Assembly: GCF_024166365.1 (NCBI RefSeq)
Contig: NC_064822.1
Coordinates: forward strand, 103,288,823 to 103,352,822
Reading direction: 5' to 3'
DNA from: Elephas maximus indicus
Taxonomy: Eukaryota > Chordata > Mammalia > Proboscidea > Elephantidae
DNA length: 64,000 nucleotides
A program made the translations under genes and the position numbers. The notes beneath the pieces are model-generated. The model saw nothing but the letters and a program-made list of their open reading frames with translations. It did no database searches and had not been told where the DNA came from. Each line of letters starts with the position of its first letter. Positions within the stretch are counted from its first letter, which is position 1. Shown piece by piece: positions 21,681-33,121 of the stretch.

Positions 21681-21699
21681 GGAGAGACTTCTACTTCTA

Positions 21700-23240
21700 A
21701 AAATATAGAAGATCAATGATCTCAAACAACATTCTTAGTTGAAATAATTAATATGTTGAATAAGAAAAGTTAATAGTTTGCCAAACTGACATTAAAGGAA
21801 GGGCCCAAATGGATAGAAAGCACAAACTCTAGACGTTAAGCAGGCACCAAAACAGCCTGATGGCTGCACAGGATACAATGAGCAGGGGAAAGATTCTAGG
21901 GACCATGTAGGGTAGGAATCCTAACAGTGGAATCTAAATAGAAAGAACCCTCATAAACAACAGCATGAGAGTGACACACATTCACTCAAATCCCAGAGGC
22001 AGTACAGCCCAGCAGTTATGAACACAGACTCTGGATCCATACCGCCTACGTTTAAAAAAATACCAACTCTTTCACCTTTTAGCTGTGTGACCTGTGGCTG
22101 TGTGACTTTTCCTCTCTGTGCCTCGGTTTCTTCATCTGTAAAATGAGGATAATAATAGTATCTATCTCATAAGGTTGCTCAGGGCATTAAATTACTTAAT
22201 ATATATAAAGTTCTTAAAACAATACCTGGCACATAGTAAACACTATATGAGTGTTAAAAATAAGGGACGGTAGAGTAAGCACGAATAAATAATCCACCAC
22301 ATGACAGGGACTGTGAGAAATCTTGGCTATTTTGATACTGGAGCTGAGTAAACAGAGAAGGGGATATTTCCTGAGAAATCATAACCACAGCTGGTGCTCA
22401 GATGGACTTGAAGTCTGAAATCATTGTGCGTGTATGGCCTGAAACACTTTAAGCAGAGGGATGACTTCAAGGAAACTGGCAGAAAAAAATGTATGCCCCA
22501 TCTGTGAGAATAGAACTTCAACTCAGGCCACAATCTAGGATTTTATGGCCAGGAAAATGATCTTTCAAGAAATAAAGTCATGTTGAGACAAACATGTGCG
22601 TTACCAACAGGTTGTCACTCAATTCTAAAAGAATTCTAAAAGATCAAATTTGGGTAGGAGAAAATGGTCCCAGTTGAAAAAACAAGTAGTGAGCAAGGAT
22701 ATGGCAAATATATGGGTAAATCTAAACTAAAACTGTATAAAGTAGTGATAATAATGTATAAAGTAGTGATAATAATGTATAATTTGTGAGGGAAAAGGAA
22801 AGAACTAAAATAGCAGATAGGAGTAGATTTAAGTTGGGGTGGTAATGATTAGATATGAAGTGTCTTGTGGTGTTTATACTATTTTTGAATGAGGGTCTAA
22901 CTACTGACATTAGACTTTGTTAAGTAAACAAGATTTAAATTAAAAAAAAAGTAGTGTAACCATCAAAAGAATAGGCAACCAGAGGGAAAAGTGGAATGGA
23001 ATGAGAAAAAGGAGAAGGAAGATACAGACGAAGTGGAACAAAGAGAAAGTACCTACCAATATATCAAAAATCATTGTAACAGTTAATGAATAAACTCTCC
23101 TCTTAAAAGAAGGAATTCAGGCTGGATAAAATAACCACAATGCAGCTACATGCTGCTTATAAAAAGGCATACCTAAAACACAAGAAAGATGTTAAGCCCA
23201 AGAAGCAAGTCATAGAAAGAAGGTATGTACAGTGTGAATC
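21700..23240 (+). mobile_element. Old L1 remnants with an embedded MIR
   Basis: ATTTTATGGCCAGGAAAATGATCTTTCAAG is L1 ORF1-end-like. ATGCAGCTACATGCTGCTTATAAAAAGGCATACC is ORF2-start-like. A 20-bp unit around GTATAAAGTAGTGATAATAAT is tandemly repeated at 22734-22780. High divergence; boundaries approximate. Confidence 0.5.
22003..22258 (+). repeat. MIR SINE, nearly complete
   Basis: The sense MIR pattern is clear: CAGTTATGAACACAGACTCTGGA, TTTTAGCTGTGTGACC, GTGCCTCGGTTTCTTCATCTGTAAAATGAGGATAATAATAG and CCTGGCACATAGTAAACACT. Confidence 0.92.
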
Positions 23241-23536
23241 TAGTCATATAAAGTTTAAAATAGGCGAACTCAACAGTTGCACTTAAGGATAACAAATAAG
23301 TGGTAATAAAGTATATAATGGAGTACTGTGTAATTCAGGACAGTGGTTACCCGGGGGAGAGGAAGAGAGTGATATGATGGGAAATACACAAGGAACTTTC
23401 TAGGGCTCGAAATAGTCTGTCTTAAGTCAGGCAATGAGTACACAGTTGATTGATTTATTTTTATTCTTAAAAATGTACATGCGGTTTTGTAAGTATATTG
23501 GAGTTTATAGTTAAAAAAAAAAAAAGATTGAGAGGG
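23240..23536 (+). mobile_element. Old L1 3' UTR with poly(A)
   Basis: CAGTGGTTACCCGGGGGAGAGG, GGGTACACAG-like words and an A15-type tail (23510-23526) match the 3' UTR of old L1M-type elements. It is 5'-truncated. Confidence 0.65.
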
Positions 23537-23539
23537 GCC

Positions 23540-24157
23540 TGGAGTCCACAAGGAAGAACGGGAAAAAATGGTCTTGTGTCAAACTGTAAAGAAACCAGAA
23601 CTCATTGTTCAGGTCTCCTGACAGCCTAGCCCTGGGAACCAGATCAAAATGCAAAAAGTCTCAGTGGAAAGCACTAGCGATCACGCATGAAGTAATGTCT
23701 CTTGTGGACTATTGCCTCTCCACTATAGCCTCAGGCTGTAGTGCTCTCTGGGATAAACCAGTGACCTCTAACCAGGTACTCTGGTTGTTTGGTGTCCCCA
23801 GGTATCCTCAGGTGAGGTGAGTGAAATGCTTGAGGGTTGCTATTCTGGAGCACCTGTCCTTTGGCCTGAATGCCGTTTTGGCACCTGAAGGGTCTTTTAG
23901 AATGAAAGCACGAAGGAATAAGCTGGGGCAGCTTCAGTGGAGCAGTCCAACTCTTCCTCACTCCGCCCCCATGCCCTAAAACAATGTAGGATGTTTTTCC
24001 CCCATTAGCAGCCTTGCGGAGTGAAACAGTTGATATGATCATACAATCAAATGTTATTGTCCTGACTGCTTTACTGACCTACTCTTTCGTTCAAGATGGA
24101 TTCTTCATTCTGAGAAATTAATTCTTAGTTTGCCTTTCACCAAAGACATTCTTCTCA
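23540..24157. other. Apparently single-copy spacer
   Basis: More GC-balanced than its neighbours. No homology or domain that I can support. Confidence 0.5.
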
Positions 24158-24818
24158 AATGTTGTTGTTTTTGTTAGGTGCCAAGGAGCCAGTTCCCATT
24201 CATAGCGACCTGTGTATGGCAGAACAAAACACTGCCACATTCCGTGCCATCCACACAATCATTGCTGTTTCAGACCATTGTTGCAGCCACTGTGTCAATC
24301 CAACTTGTTGAGGGTTTTCCTCTTTTTCATTGACCCTCTGCTTTACCAAGCATGATGCCCTTCTCTAGGCACTCCTGATAACATGTCCAGAGTACGTGAT
24401 AAGAAGTCTTACCATCCTTGTTTTCAAGGAGAATTCTGGCTGTACTTCTTCCCACATAGATTTGTCCATTCCTCTGGCAGTGCATGGTATATTCAATATT
24501 CTTTGACAATACCGTAATTCAAAGGCATCAATTCTTCTTTGGTCCTCTTTATGCAGCTTTCATATATGCATATAGGATGACTGGAAATATCATGGATTGG
24601 GTCAGGTGCACCTTAGCTCTCAAAAGTGACGTGTTTGCTTCTTAACACTTTAAAGAGGTCTTTTGCAGCACATTTGCCTGATGCAACACATCATTTGATT
24701 TCTTGACTGCTGCCTCCATAGGTGTCGATTGTGGATCCAAGTAAAATGGAATCCTTGACAAAGTCACTATTTTCTCATTTTATCATGATGTTGCTTATTG
24801 GTCCAGTTGTGAGGATTC
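24158..24818 (-). mobile_element. RTE1 LINE 3' part
   Basis: An antisense copy runs from the tail GTTGTTGTTTTTGTTAGGTGCC through the C-terminal reverse-transcriptase region (AGGAGAATTCTGGCTGTACTTCTTCCC, TCAATATTCTTTGAC) to about codon YADD+60. It is 5'-truncated at 24818, where a second RTE1 tail begins. Confidence 0.9.
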
Positions 24819-24819
24819 T

Positions 24820-25062
24820 CAAACATTGTTGTTTTTGCCAGGTACTGTTGAGTTGGTTCTGACTCATAGTTACTCTGTATACAACAAAATGAAACATTGC
24901 CCAATCCCACACCATCCTCACAATCGTTGCTATGTTTGAGCCCATTGTTGCAGCCACTATGTCAATCCATCTCACTGAGGGTCTTCTCTTTCACTGGCCC
25001 TTTACTTTACCAAGCATGAAGTACTTCTCCATGGCCTAGTCCCTTTTGATAACATGTTCAAA
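24820..25062 (-). mobile_element. Second RTE1 3' end, inserted at the truncation point of the first
   Basis: ATTGTTGTTTTTGCCAGGTACTG, then CACACCATCCTCACAATCGTTGC and GAGGGTCTTC, repeat the RTE1 tail a second time. Short words AAACATT at 24821 and 25071 may be target duplication. It shows different substitutions from the neighbour at 24158-24818, so it is a separate insertion. Confidence 0.85.
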
Positions 25063-25090
25063 GTCATGTCAAACATTTCCTGTCCTAAAA

Positions 25091-25736
25091 CAGTGTTTCT
25101 CAAACTGTATGTGATCATTACGGTTAGGTGTCAAGTTGGCTAGGCCATGGTTCTCAGTGGTTTGCAAATGTTATATAATCATCCTCCATTTTGTGACATG
25201 TTGTGAATAGCCAATCATTTGAAAGGGGAGTTTAATTGGAGGTATGACCTGCATCCAATACGTATGGATGTTCTAGCAAAGCTAGTTGTTTCTTGATTCT
25301 GCATTCAATTCATCATCCTCTGACTTCCGGTTCTTGGGATATGAGCCAGCAGCCTGCCTTCTGACCTGCCAATTTTGGATTTGTCAGTCTCTGCAACCAT
25401 GTGAGTCAGGGGGAGCCTCCAGCCTGATGCTTGACCATAGATTTGGGACTTGCCAGCCTCCGTAACTGCAAGAGCCATTTCTTTGAAATAAATCTCTTTT
25501 TATATATCTACATATATATGCTTCACTGGTTTTGCCCCTTTAGGAACCCAGCCTAAGATACTTGAATATGCATGACAGTCACCTGGTGGACTTGATAAAA
25601 CTCAGATTGTTGAGCTCCGCCTCCAGAGTTTCTGATTCAGTATCTCCGGGGTCAGGCCAGAGAATCTGCCTTTTTAGCAAACTCACAGGTGATGCTGATG
25701 CTGCTGGTCCGGAGACAATGCTTTTAGAACCTCTGG
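25091..25736 (+). mobile_element. hAT (MER5-like) element carrying an LTR-like insert
   Basis: The start CAGTGTTTCTCAAACTGTATG and end GCTTTTAGAACCTCTGG are inverted-repeat-like hAT ends. The middle (GACAGTCACCTGGTGGACTTG, CTGATTCAGTATCTCCGGGG) fits MER5-type non-autonomous elements. About 440 bp at 25118-25561 is foreign. The element ends just 20 bp past the stop of OR-B. Confidence 0.7.
25118..25561 (+). mobile_element. LTR-like insertion within the hAT element
   Basis: GTCAAGTTGGCTAGGCCATGG near the start and GAAATAAATCTCTTTTTATATAT (polyadenylation-signal region) near the end give an LTR appearance of the MaLR/ERVL kind. The exact ends and family are not certain. Confidence 0.45.
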
Positions 25737-25755
25737 CCTAAAATGTCTTCTTTCC

Positions 25756-26763
25756 TCAGAAGGTGTTTCTGTTTCTGAAGATCCCTTCTCCCCATTCTCT
25801 GACTGAACACCACACAGAGATGCCCTCTTCTGAGGAAGACATTTTCTGCCTCAGCATCCTCTGCAGAGCTGCTTTTACCTCCTGGTTCTTGAGGCTGTAG
25901 ATGACAGGGTTCAGCAAGGATGTGATCACAGTGTGCTGAATGGAGACTACTCGCTCCAACAATAAGCCTGAAGGAGGGCTGATGTACCTGAAGAGAGCTG
26001 TCCCATAGAACAAGAGCACCACGGTGAGGTGGGAGGAGCAGGTAGAGAAGGCTTTGCCTTGGCCTCCAGAGGAGGGGATGCTCAGGATGGCAGAGATGAT
26101 TCTGGAGTAAGAGAAGATGATCAGGAGAAATGTCAGCAGCCCCAGAAATGTGGTTGACCCAGAGAGAAGCAACTTGTTGGCAGTGGGATCAGTGCAGGAC
26201 AGCAGGAATAGTGATGGCAGCTCACAGCTGAAGTGGGAGATGATGTTGGACCCACAGAAATGTAACTTGCGGCTGAAAAGATTATTTATTAGTGAGTTCA
26301 GAAACCCCATCCCCCATGCTGCACTGACCATTGCAGTGCAGAGAGGCCTGTTCATGACCACGGTGTAGAGCAGAGGGTGGCAGACAGCGACGTAGCGGTC
26401 ATAGGCCATGGCAGAGAGCAGACAGGCTTCGGTACTCCCAGAGAGAGTGAGAAAGAAACTCTGAGTGATACAGCCCCACACTGAGATGCTTTTCTTCAGA
26501 TACAGGAAGTGCTGCAGCATTTTGGGCACGGTGACTGAGGAGAAGCTGAGATCCAGGAAGGACAGATGTCCAAGAAAGAAGTACATGGGGGTGTGGAGGT
26601 GAGAATCAGCTCTAACCACCAGGATCATCACCAGGTTCCCCAGCAAGGTCAGGAGGTAAATCAACAGGAAGAGCACGAAGAGCAGAACCTGAAGGTAGGG
26701 TTTAGCAGACAGTCCGAGGAGGATGAACTCAGTGAAGACAGTGAGGTTGTTCATAAATTCCAT
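25756..26763 (-). CDS. Olfactory receptor OR-B, intact
   Basis: An odorant receptor, class II, 335 residues from ATG at 26763 to TGA at 25756; OR proteins are usually 310-320 residues. Residues 6-8 NLT form the usual N-terminal glycosylation site. TM1 includes GNLVMILVV (42-50) and TM2 PMYFFLGHLSFLD (59-71). C98 and C180 are placed for the conserved disulphide, and MAYDRYVAVCHP (119-130) holds an intact DRY. KAFSTCSSHLTVV (237-249) is TM6 and NPVIYSLKNQEVKAAL (285-300) TM7. A second Met at residue 4 could also start. The tail after about residue 308 is 25 residues longer than usual. Upstream of ATG the minus strand reads TTTCTTTCTAG-GG-ATG, an acceptor-like site that fits a non-coding upstream exon. 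It is the likely functional gene of the cluster. OR family 8-like is a guess. Confidence 0.95.
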   Translation of the reverse strand: MEFMNNLTVFTEFILLGLSAKPYLQVLLFVLFLLIYLLTLLGNLVMILVVRADSHLHTPMYFFLGHLSFLDLSFSSVTVPKMLQHFLYLKKSISVWGCITQSFFLTLSGSTEACLLSAMAYDRYVAVCHPLLYTVVMNRPLCTAMVSAAWGMGFLNSLINNLFSRKLHFCGSNIISHFSCELPSLFLLSCTDPTANKLLLSGSTTFLGLLTFLLIIFSYSRIISAILSIPSSGGQGKAFSTCSSHLTVVLLFYGTALFRYISPPSGLLLERVVSIQHTVITSLLNPVIYSLKNQEVKAALQRMLRQKMSSSEEGISVWCSVREWGEGIFRNRNTF

Positions 26764-26776
26764 CCCTAGAAAGAAA
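26764..26776 (-). promoter_or_regulatory. Splice-acceptor-like site just upstream of OR-B ATG
   Basis: On the minus strand the pyrimidine run TTTCTTTCTAG ends two bases before the ATG. OR genes often splice a non-coding 5' exon to an acceptor near the start codon. OR-A has TTTTGTTCTAG 25 bases before its ATG. Confidence 0.5.
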
Positions 26777-27354
26777 TCAGTCCTACCTCACGTAATGGGT
26801 CAGTAATCAGAGTAATTTCTAGTGATCAGAATATCATCCCCACATTCCAAAACTTCCCAAGCAAGACTACTCTCAGCTTAAAAATAGAAAAGGAAAGCTG
26901 AGGTTGAGTAATTCCATTTGTGACATTCAGGGTTTCTGCCCCTTGGCCCTCCTCAATAGTTATCACAAATTCTGTCAATGAACAGACAAACATCTTTGGA
27001 ACCGAAATCAGATTATGTGCTTTGACAATTAAGAGTATATTTATGAGAACAAGGGGACAGGATGCTTCAAATGAGGTTGTTTTGGAAAAGAGAGACATTT
27101 AGTTGCAAGCCTTTTTGTACTCATGTTTTGGTCTCAAAGTCAAGAACTCATCATTTTATCTGAGACATTCTGGATTTTGGGTAAGAAAAGTGGAAAAGAA
27201 CCTTGAAATATAGTGCTGGAGGTTGGAAGAGGCTTTCTGAACATTCTGAGATTCCTTCAAGGTTAACTTCTTCTCCTCCAGTGTCATACTAGCAAAGCTG
27301 TAAAAGTATTTGTGGGAATGGGTGGGAGTCCCTCAGGAAAGCTTGCTCCATGAG
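26777..27354. other. OR-B upstream intron-like spacer
   Basis: No repeat or coding region that I can name. Confidence 0.5.
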
Positions 27355-27520
27355 GAATGAGATCATGTATTCACAGCCCCTCACAGTGGAGAAATGGTGA
27401 CCCAAAGAGATAAAGTGATTCGCAGTGCATCTGTGTGGAATAATGTGCTAATCAGTGGAATAGCCAAGAGTTAAACTGAATTCTCTGCTCCCAGTCCAGT
27501 GGTCTTTCCACCAACATGTA
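27355..27520 (-). repeat. MIR-like, antisense, diverged
   Basis: GTGGAGAAATGGTGACCCAAAGAGATAAAGTGATTCGCAGTGC, followed by a GCTCCCAGTCCAGTGG end, fits an old antisense MIR. It may be the counterpart of the MIR at 11430-11660 upstream of OR-A. Confidence 0.5.
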
Positions 27521-27629
27521 GACAACATTATGAGAAACTGTTCTGAGGAGGGAAAGGAGCTTTGATACACTGTTAGTGTGGTATCTTAAACATTCCATTG
27601 TGCTTAAAATAAAAAAAAAAATGGGTTTG

Positions 27630-27755
27630 AGAATTGAAGGTTATGTGAGCTTTGAGCAAGTCACTTAAGCTTTCCAACGGTCAATTTTCACATCTATAAA
27701 ATGGGGAACAGTTATATCTATCTCACGTGGGTAACATGAACTTCAAAATTCTTTT
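27630..27755 (+). repeat. MIR, sense, partial
   Basis: TGAGCTTTGAGCAAGTCACTTAAGC and CACATCTATAAAATGGGGAACAG are the MIR core and 3' side. Confidence 0.7.
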
Positions 27756-28139
27756 CAATGATTGAAAACAAATTTCTGGAGCAAACTTTGACACTCACCT
27801 GCTTAGTTTGGAGACCTTGATCATATCACTTGAATCTTACTTTACCTGGGTTTTAGCATACGACCTGATTATCAAGTAGTCAATCAGCACTTCATTTCCT
27901 TTCTTCTACTTTATTCTTGCCTTTACTGCCTAAAAAAGGTCTAAGCCATGGTTTTTAACTGAATCCCCATTTTTCACTGGACCCTGAACTGGATTATTAC
28001 AGCTACCTTCCCTGCTGTCTTCTCAGAACTAGTCTCCACACCCATTGCCTCTCCTCCTCTTCAATCCCTTTAACCCTTGCTGTTTTATAAAGCCTGATAC
28101 AGGTCACATGAATAGAAAAGCCACGCAAGAGGAAATGCA

Positions 28140-28735
28140 AGAGAAAAATAAGTATTTGAGAAAACGTTCAGCTTAACTAGTTAAAAAAAGTAAACGGAAA
28201 CTCCATGCTTCTTAAACAGTGACTCCTATTTTCCCTCACTGGTGATGGTTACACAACATGATTAATGTAATTGATGTCACAAAAGTGTACACATGAAAAA
28301 CGTTATCTTGGCAAAGGTTGTGTTATATACATTTTTACAACAGTGAAAAAGTAAAAGAAAATAGGAACATGGATCCAATTTTTGATTTTTTAATTTCCAA
28401 ATATGTTTACAATAATAATCCTAAGAAGACTCTGATGAGAATTTACACACTGCTGATGACATTGTAAGCTGCACACTTTGACTCGGCAAACCTCTAAGTC
28501 CTTGGGTTTATACTAAGAGCATAACTCAAAAGAACTAAAGCATGACATGCAGAGTGATCCACACCGTAGTGTCATATGTTCAATAAAAAATTGAAAACAA
28601 CTTAAATGTGTCCGTATCCTGGAATGCATAACTAAATACCAATGGAACAGAATGATAGGAAGTTAATAAAATGATAATCATAAGCCTATGTAGCAACATG
28701 GAGACATACCCATATTAGCTGCAAAAACAAAATAT
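28140..28735 (+). mobile_element. Old L1 3' UTR remnants
   Basis: GGTGATGGTTACACAACATGATTAATG and GTGTTATATACATTTTTACAACAG (28240-28350) are an L1 3' end. The 28430-28730 stretch (TTGAAAACAACTTAAATGTG, TGGAACAGAATGATAG) is L1M-like ORF2-end/3' UTR. Probably two insertions; both diverged. Confidence 0.55.
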
Positions 28736-29689
28736 TCAATTTCTGCTTGGTGTGATTAGAACTGGCCTTCAAGACTCTTTCCTGTGGTCTCCCTCAAACC
28801 TCCAACTTCCCTTTCTCTTGAAGGTAACCCCATCAACTCTCTGGCTTTAAATGCACCCAGTTAAAAAATCAACTTCCTCTCCTTTCTCCTTTGATGTTGC
28901 ACCTAAACAATGTATTTGCTCCTAAGAAAATTAGCTTAGTTTTAAGAGCATCCATCTCTTAAATATGGAGATAAGAGAGCTGTTCCGGTTGAGGTTTCCC
29001 AGATTTGAGTCACCTTCCTGTCTATCTGGGGTCATACTTCCCTGGGAGGTTCGGATAGCTTGGTGGGAGGGATGAGAGTTAACAGACCAGGGCTGTTGGG
29101 AGAAATTTCAGGGAGAGGAACAATGGAGAAATGGTTCTGAAAAGAGAAAGGAGTTTTGATGGAAGGAAGCTGACTAATAGAGGGAGTGGAAAGAGAGTAA
29201 AAATATGCGTGTGGCTATGCCCGTCCAGCCCTAAGCACATGAAGATTTTCCAGTAGCCTTTGGGAATTGGTTTTTCAGATAAAAACAAAACAAAAAAAGC
29301 TCCTTTCCAATTCCCAGTCCTGATAATCATAGCAAAAGGATTATTGGGGACCTCTCTACCTCCGGCACTTTCTAAGAGGCCTCTTTGCAGGTAGGGGTAA
29401 AACTACATGATCTCTTGCTGTCCCTGAAGTCATAACATAAGATCCTAGAATTCTCTTAGTGAAACTCAGGCAAGAGGGAATGAGAAGGACTCTTTTGATT
29501 TCCTGCCACATTCCACATTCGAGGGAGCGGTCCTCCAGTCCTCCATCTGGATGACATCCCTGAAGCTCCTCCATGCCAAAAGAGAGCCTGTTTTTTTTTA
29601 AGGACCAGGGACATGAAATGAGGGACAGAGAGATCCCAGATGGACAGAAGTGCACATGCTCACCATCTCATTCAATTCTACTCACAGAA
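28736..29689. other. OR-B upstream spacer
   Basis: Possible decayed L2-type patch near 28760-28860. Otherwise nothing was recognised; short frames carry no domain. Confidence 0.45.
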
Positions 29690-30290
29690 AATAACAACAA
29701 AATTTAGTCTACTTGTTTGCTTTGGGCAAGATACTTCCCTTACGCTTGATTTCAATTCCCTTCTCAGTACCATAAATAGTTTGGGTCAGAATAGAATTCC
29801 TCTAAGTTTTACAAACCAATTAATATCTGACCTCTTCTCAGGCCTGTTGCTGAGCTGACTTTTCTGAATCTGGCTCCTCCTTGGTGTTCTAAGCCAGGTT
29901 GCTTACTGCCTCCATAGTTGGCAAATGGAGTCAGAGTGGGCACCAGCTGAGCCTTGGGCAAAGTCTATTTTATTTTCTGACAGTTTCTAGGATCAGACTC
30001 TGTGTGGGAAGTCCTGGGTAAAGCTTAAAGGGCTGACATTCTTTGCATTGGGCCTCTCCTGGCCTTGCTAGCAAGTATTAGCCCTTGTCATTTCTTCCTG
30101 TGGTGACTTACCTCAGTCCTGAGAAGAGCTCCTGACCAGTTTGTAAGAGTCTTCTATTTCTCTAGTCATATTCTTTTCGGCCATCTCTTTGCCAAGGTAG
30201 CCTTGGGAGAGGAGCACAGGTAAGAACCCCAGGGAGTCTGGGACTACTTACTGCTCATGGGGAAGGCTGAAGTAATCAGACTCACTTGGG
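29690..30290 (-). promoter_or_regulatory. Duplicated OR upstream block (copy upstream of OR-B), with MIR
   Basis: A decayed MIR (TTTGGGCAAGATACTTCCC) is followed by GCCAGGTTGCTTACTGCCTCCAT, GTCCTGGGTAAAGCTTAAAGGGCTGACAT, GCTCCTGACCAGTTTGTAAGAGTC and TACTTACTGCTCATGGGGAAGG. The same series of words is found at 12640-13330 and 40430-41035. It is a candidate non-coding exon or promoter region of OR-B, inferred from conservation between duplicates. Confidence 0.45.
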
Positions 30291-30677
30291 ATCTGGTGCT
30301 GACTTTTGAAGGGCTGGCTGTGATCTTCAGGAAAGGGGGTAGGGTGGGATGCAGAACATTTTCTAGGAAGAATACAAGGAACAAATAAAGCTTAGTGTAG
30401 GGCTTCTTAACCTCAGACGTATAAATTCATGTATGGAGACACGTGTGCAGACACACGTGCACACACACACACACATTCATAAAAAAGTCTGAAATACCTT
30501 TTCTTCTTCTGGATTTACTTCAAATTTTATTATCTTTAGGTGTGCAGTATTTTGCCCTTATATTCTCATCACATGGCCATGTAAGAGAAAATAGAGTTAT
30601 GAGGCAGGAACTCTTTCATCTCCCATCAATAAGCATATCTATTCCTCCTGTTTTTTCCTTAGTTTTAGTAGTAGAGG
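30291..30677. other. Spacer with (CA)n
   Basis: A CACGTGCACACACACAC tract lies at 30455-30475. Otherwise unassigned. Confidence 0.6.
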
Positions 30678-31172
30678 TGTCTTAGTTACCCGGTGCTGCT
30701 AAAACAGAAATACCACAAGTGGATGGCTTTAACAAAAAGAAATTTATTCTCTCACAGTCTAGTAGGTTAAAAGTCCAAATTCAGGGCATCGGTTCCAAGG
30801 GAAGGCTTTCTCTTTCTGTTGGCTCCTTGACATCAATCTTCCCCTGGTCAAGGAGCTTCTCAGGCACAGGGACCCCAGGGCCGAAGGAAGCGCTCTGCTC
30901 CCAGTGCTGTTTTCTTGGTAGTGTGAGGTCCCCAACTCTCTGCTTGCTTCCCTTTCCTTTTATCTCTTGAAAGATAAAAGGTGGTGCAGGCCACACCCCA
31001 AGGAAACTCCCTTTACCATGATCAGGGAGGTGACCTGAGTGAGGTCACACTAATCCTCTTGACATAACATTACAATCACAAAATGGAGGACTACCACACA
31101 GTACTGGGAATCACAGCCTAACCAAGTTGATGCACTGGGGGGAGGAGAGGGGACATAATTCAATCCATGACA
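30678..31172 (-). mobile_element. Solo LTR, MaLR-like family
   Basis: A 495-bp antisense LTR from TGTCTTAGTTACCC to CAATCCATGACA, the same subfamily as 15875-16379 (both share CAATCACAAAATGGAGGAC). Flanking 5-mers do not match, so the target duplication has decayed or the ends have recombined. Confidence 0.9.
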
Positions 31173-32085
31173 CTCCTTAACCTAAGACTAAGCCTCTACT
31201 TGAACTCCAACTCCCATTTTATCCTGAATCTCTGGGCCCTTCTTTTTCAATCATGCTTATTATCTGTTTTGTCATTAATCTCTTATATTACTTATTTATA
31301 TTATAATTATATTACTTATTTATATTATACTTATATTACTTATTTATAACAAGAACATAAACATACGAAAATCTCTCCCATATGTAAAAGTATCCACTTG
31401 ACCCATGTCCCACTGAAGCTATTCATTTTCAAGGTAGCGCAGCCACGTTTAATGAAAGTCTAGCTTAACTGTATAACCTGCCATGCCTTTCCTATGCCTC
31501 ATGCCACAACACTCTGGAGTGTGCATCCACCATTGCTTCTCTCTCCTGAGCTAGTGACTTCTACAACCAATATGAATTTGTTTCATGATACTGGACGCAA
31601 GAAACATCACTTTTCCGTCCTCATCTCCTAGGGTTGACTGAGTGTCTAATCTCTGGATGGCTTAAACAGTTAAGGGAAGATTGAAGGAATGGTCTCCTTT
31701 TTTCTTCTTGTGCCGTAATGAAGAAAACTCTTACCTAGGCCTTCCGTTGGAAAAAGTGGAATTTTCCTCTAATAATAAATGACCAGGAGGGGCAGTGGTT
31801 TCCATTAGTGATGGACACTTGGGCTTTGCTTCATTATAGATTGTAGGATTTCAAGTGGGAGTGGATACTTACAAGTACTACCCTGTATATAGATATCATA
31901 AAGATGTAAATAATTAATTCACCTTGTTCAGGGATCAGGCTTAGGGTATTACATATGGTGTTTCTATAAATATATATCCTGCATTTTCACAAAAATAAAT
32001 TTGGCATGGAAGTAGAAATTATGAGTAAATGAAGAGGAACAATTGGAATTGGAGTTTGGAGCAGGTTTAAAAAGGATCTTATACG
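31173..32085. other. Spacer with an AT minisatellite
   Basis: About 2.7 copies of a 25-26-bp unit containing ATATTACTTATTTATATTAT lie at 31282-31350. The rest is unassigned. Confidence 0.6.
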
Positions 32086-32301
32086 CAAGGGGTTGACAAA
32101 CTGACCTGTGGGCCAAATTCAACTTGTCACCTCTTTCTGTAAATAAAGTTTTATCGAAACTCACTTCCTTATGGTTTATGGCTGCTTTCACACTACAATG
32201 GCAAAGTTTAGCAATTGCAACAGAAACTGTACATAGGGCCCACAAGGCCTAAAATGTTTACTGTCTGTTTTTTGTTTTTTATGAAAAAAGTTTGCCAACT
32301 C
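32086..32301 (+). mobile_element. hAT-type non-autonomous DNA transposon
   Basis: CAAGGGGTTGACAAACTGACC at one end and GTTTGCCAACTC at the other form decayed inverted terminal repeats. The interior (GTAAATAAAGTTTTATCGAAAC, GGCTGCTTTCACACTACAATGGC, AGGCCTAAAATGTTTACTG) is a well-known mammalian hAT pattern. No transposase. Confidence 0.8.
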
Positions 32302-32760
32302 AAGCTATATGTAATTCTAAGGAGCTCGGAGTTAATCCCAAGTCATAGCAGAACCACTGGATAAAGAGGAGGAAACTGAGGATGGGGGCAGAGAGACACT
32401 AAAATGAATATTCTAGAGTCTGGGAGATAAATGATCCTGCTCTGAACAAGGGCAGGATGATTCCACTATGCTTTGAGTATTTACCTATTAATCCCTCCCT
32501 TCTTTGTTATTGTTTGCTGGAGTTTATTACAGTAAAAGGAACTCAAAATAACTATTTTAATAATCAATAATTAAATTACTAGCATATTTTCCATTTATAT
32601 GTTCTTTTTTTCTTTTCCCTTACATCCCAGTTCTTTCCTCAGGTATCACTTTATTTCCCATGGAAGCATATCCTTTAGTAAGTTCTTTGAGCAAGCTGGC
32701 AGGTGATAAATTCTCTTAGCTTTTCTCTTTGAAAATATTTTAGTTGGTTCATATTTAAAT
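32302..32760. other. Spacer, nothing identified
   Basis: AT-rich, with no clear repeat or gene. Confidence 0.5.
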
Positions 32761-33121
32761 TTTTTTTTAAATACACGTACATGGAACAAAAAGTAAGTTT
32801 TTCTCCAACTCTTATGTCCCAATCACAATCCGTTTCTCAGATGAAAGCACCATTTACCAGTTTGCTTGTAAACTTTGAGAGATAGTCTACGTATATAGTC
32901 ACCTGTATATATACAATATTTTCACATAAACGATAGTATACTTTATGCTCTATACTATATACAAAGTTTTGCAACTCTCTTTATTTACCAATTTATTTTG
33001 AAGATCATTCCACATCAGTACACACAGAGTTGCCTCATTTTTTCAATGGCTGTCTAGTATTCTACTGTATGGAAGTATTATAATTTATTCAACCTGTCCT
33101 TTATAAGTGGCTGTATCCAAT

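Noticed and set aside
31282-31350. Possible origin or regulatory array
   Set aside because: Only 2.7 AT-rich units. A plain minisatellite explains it.
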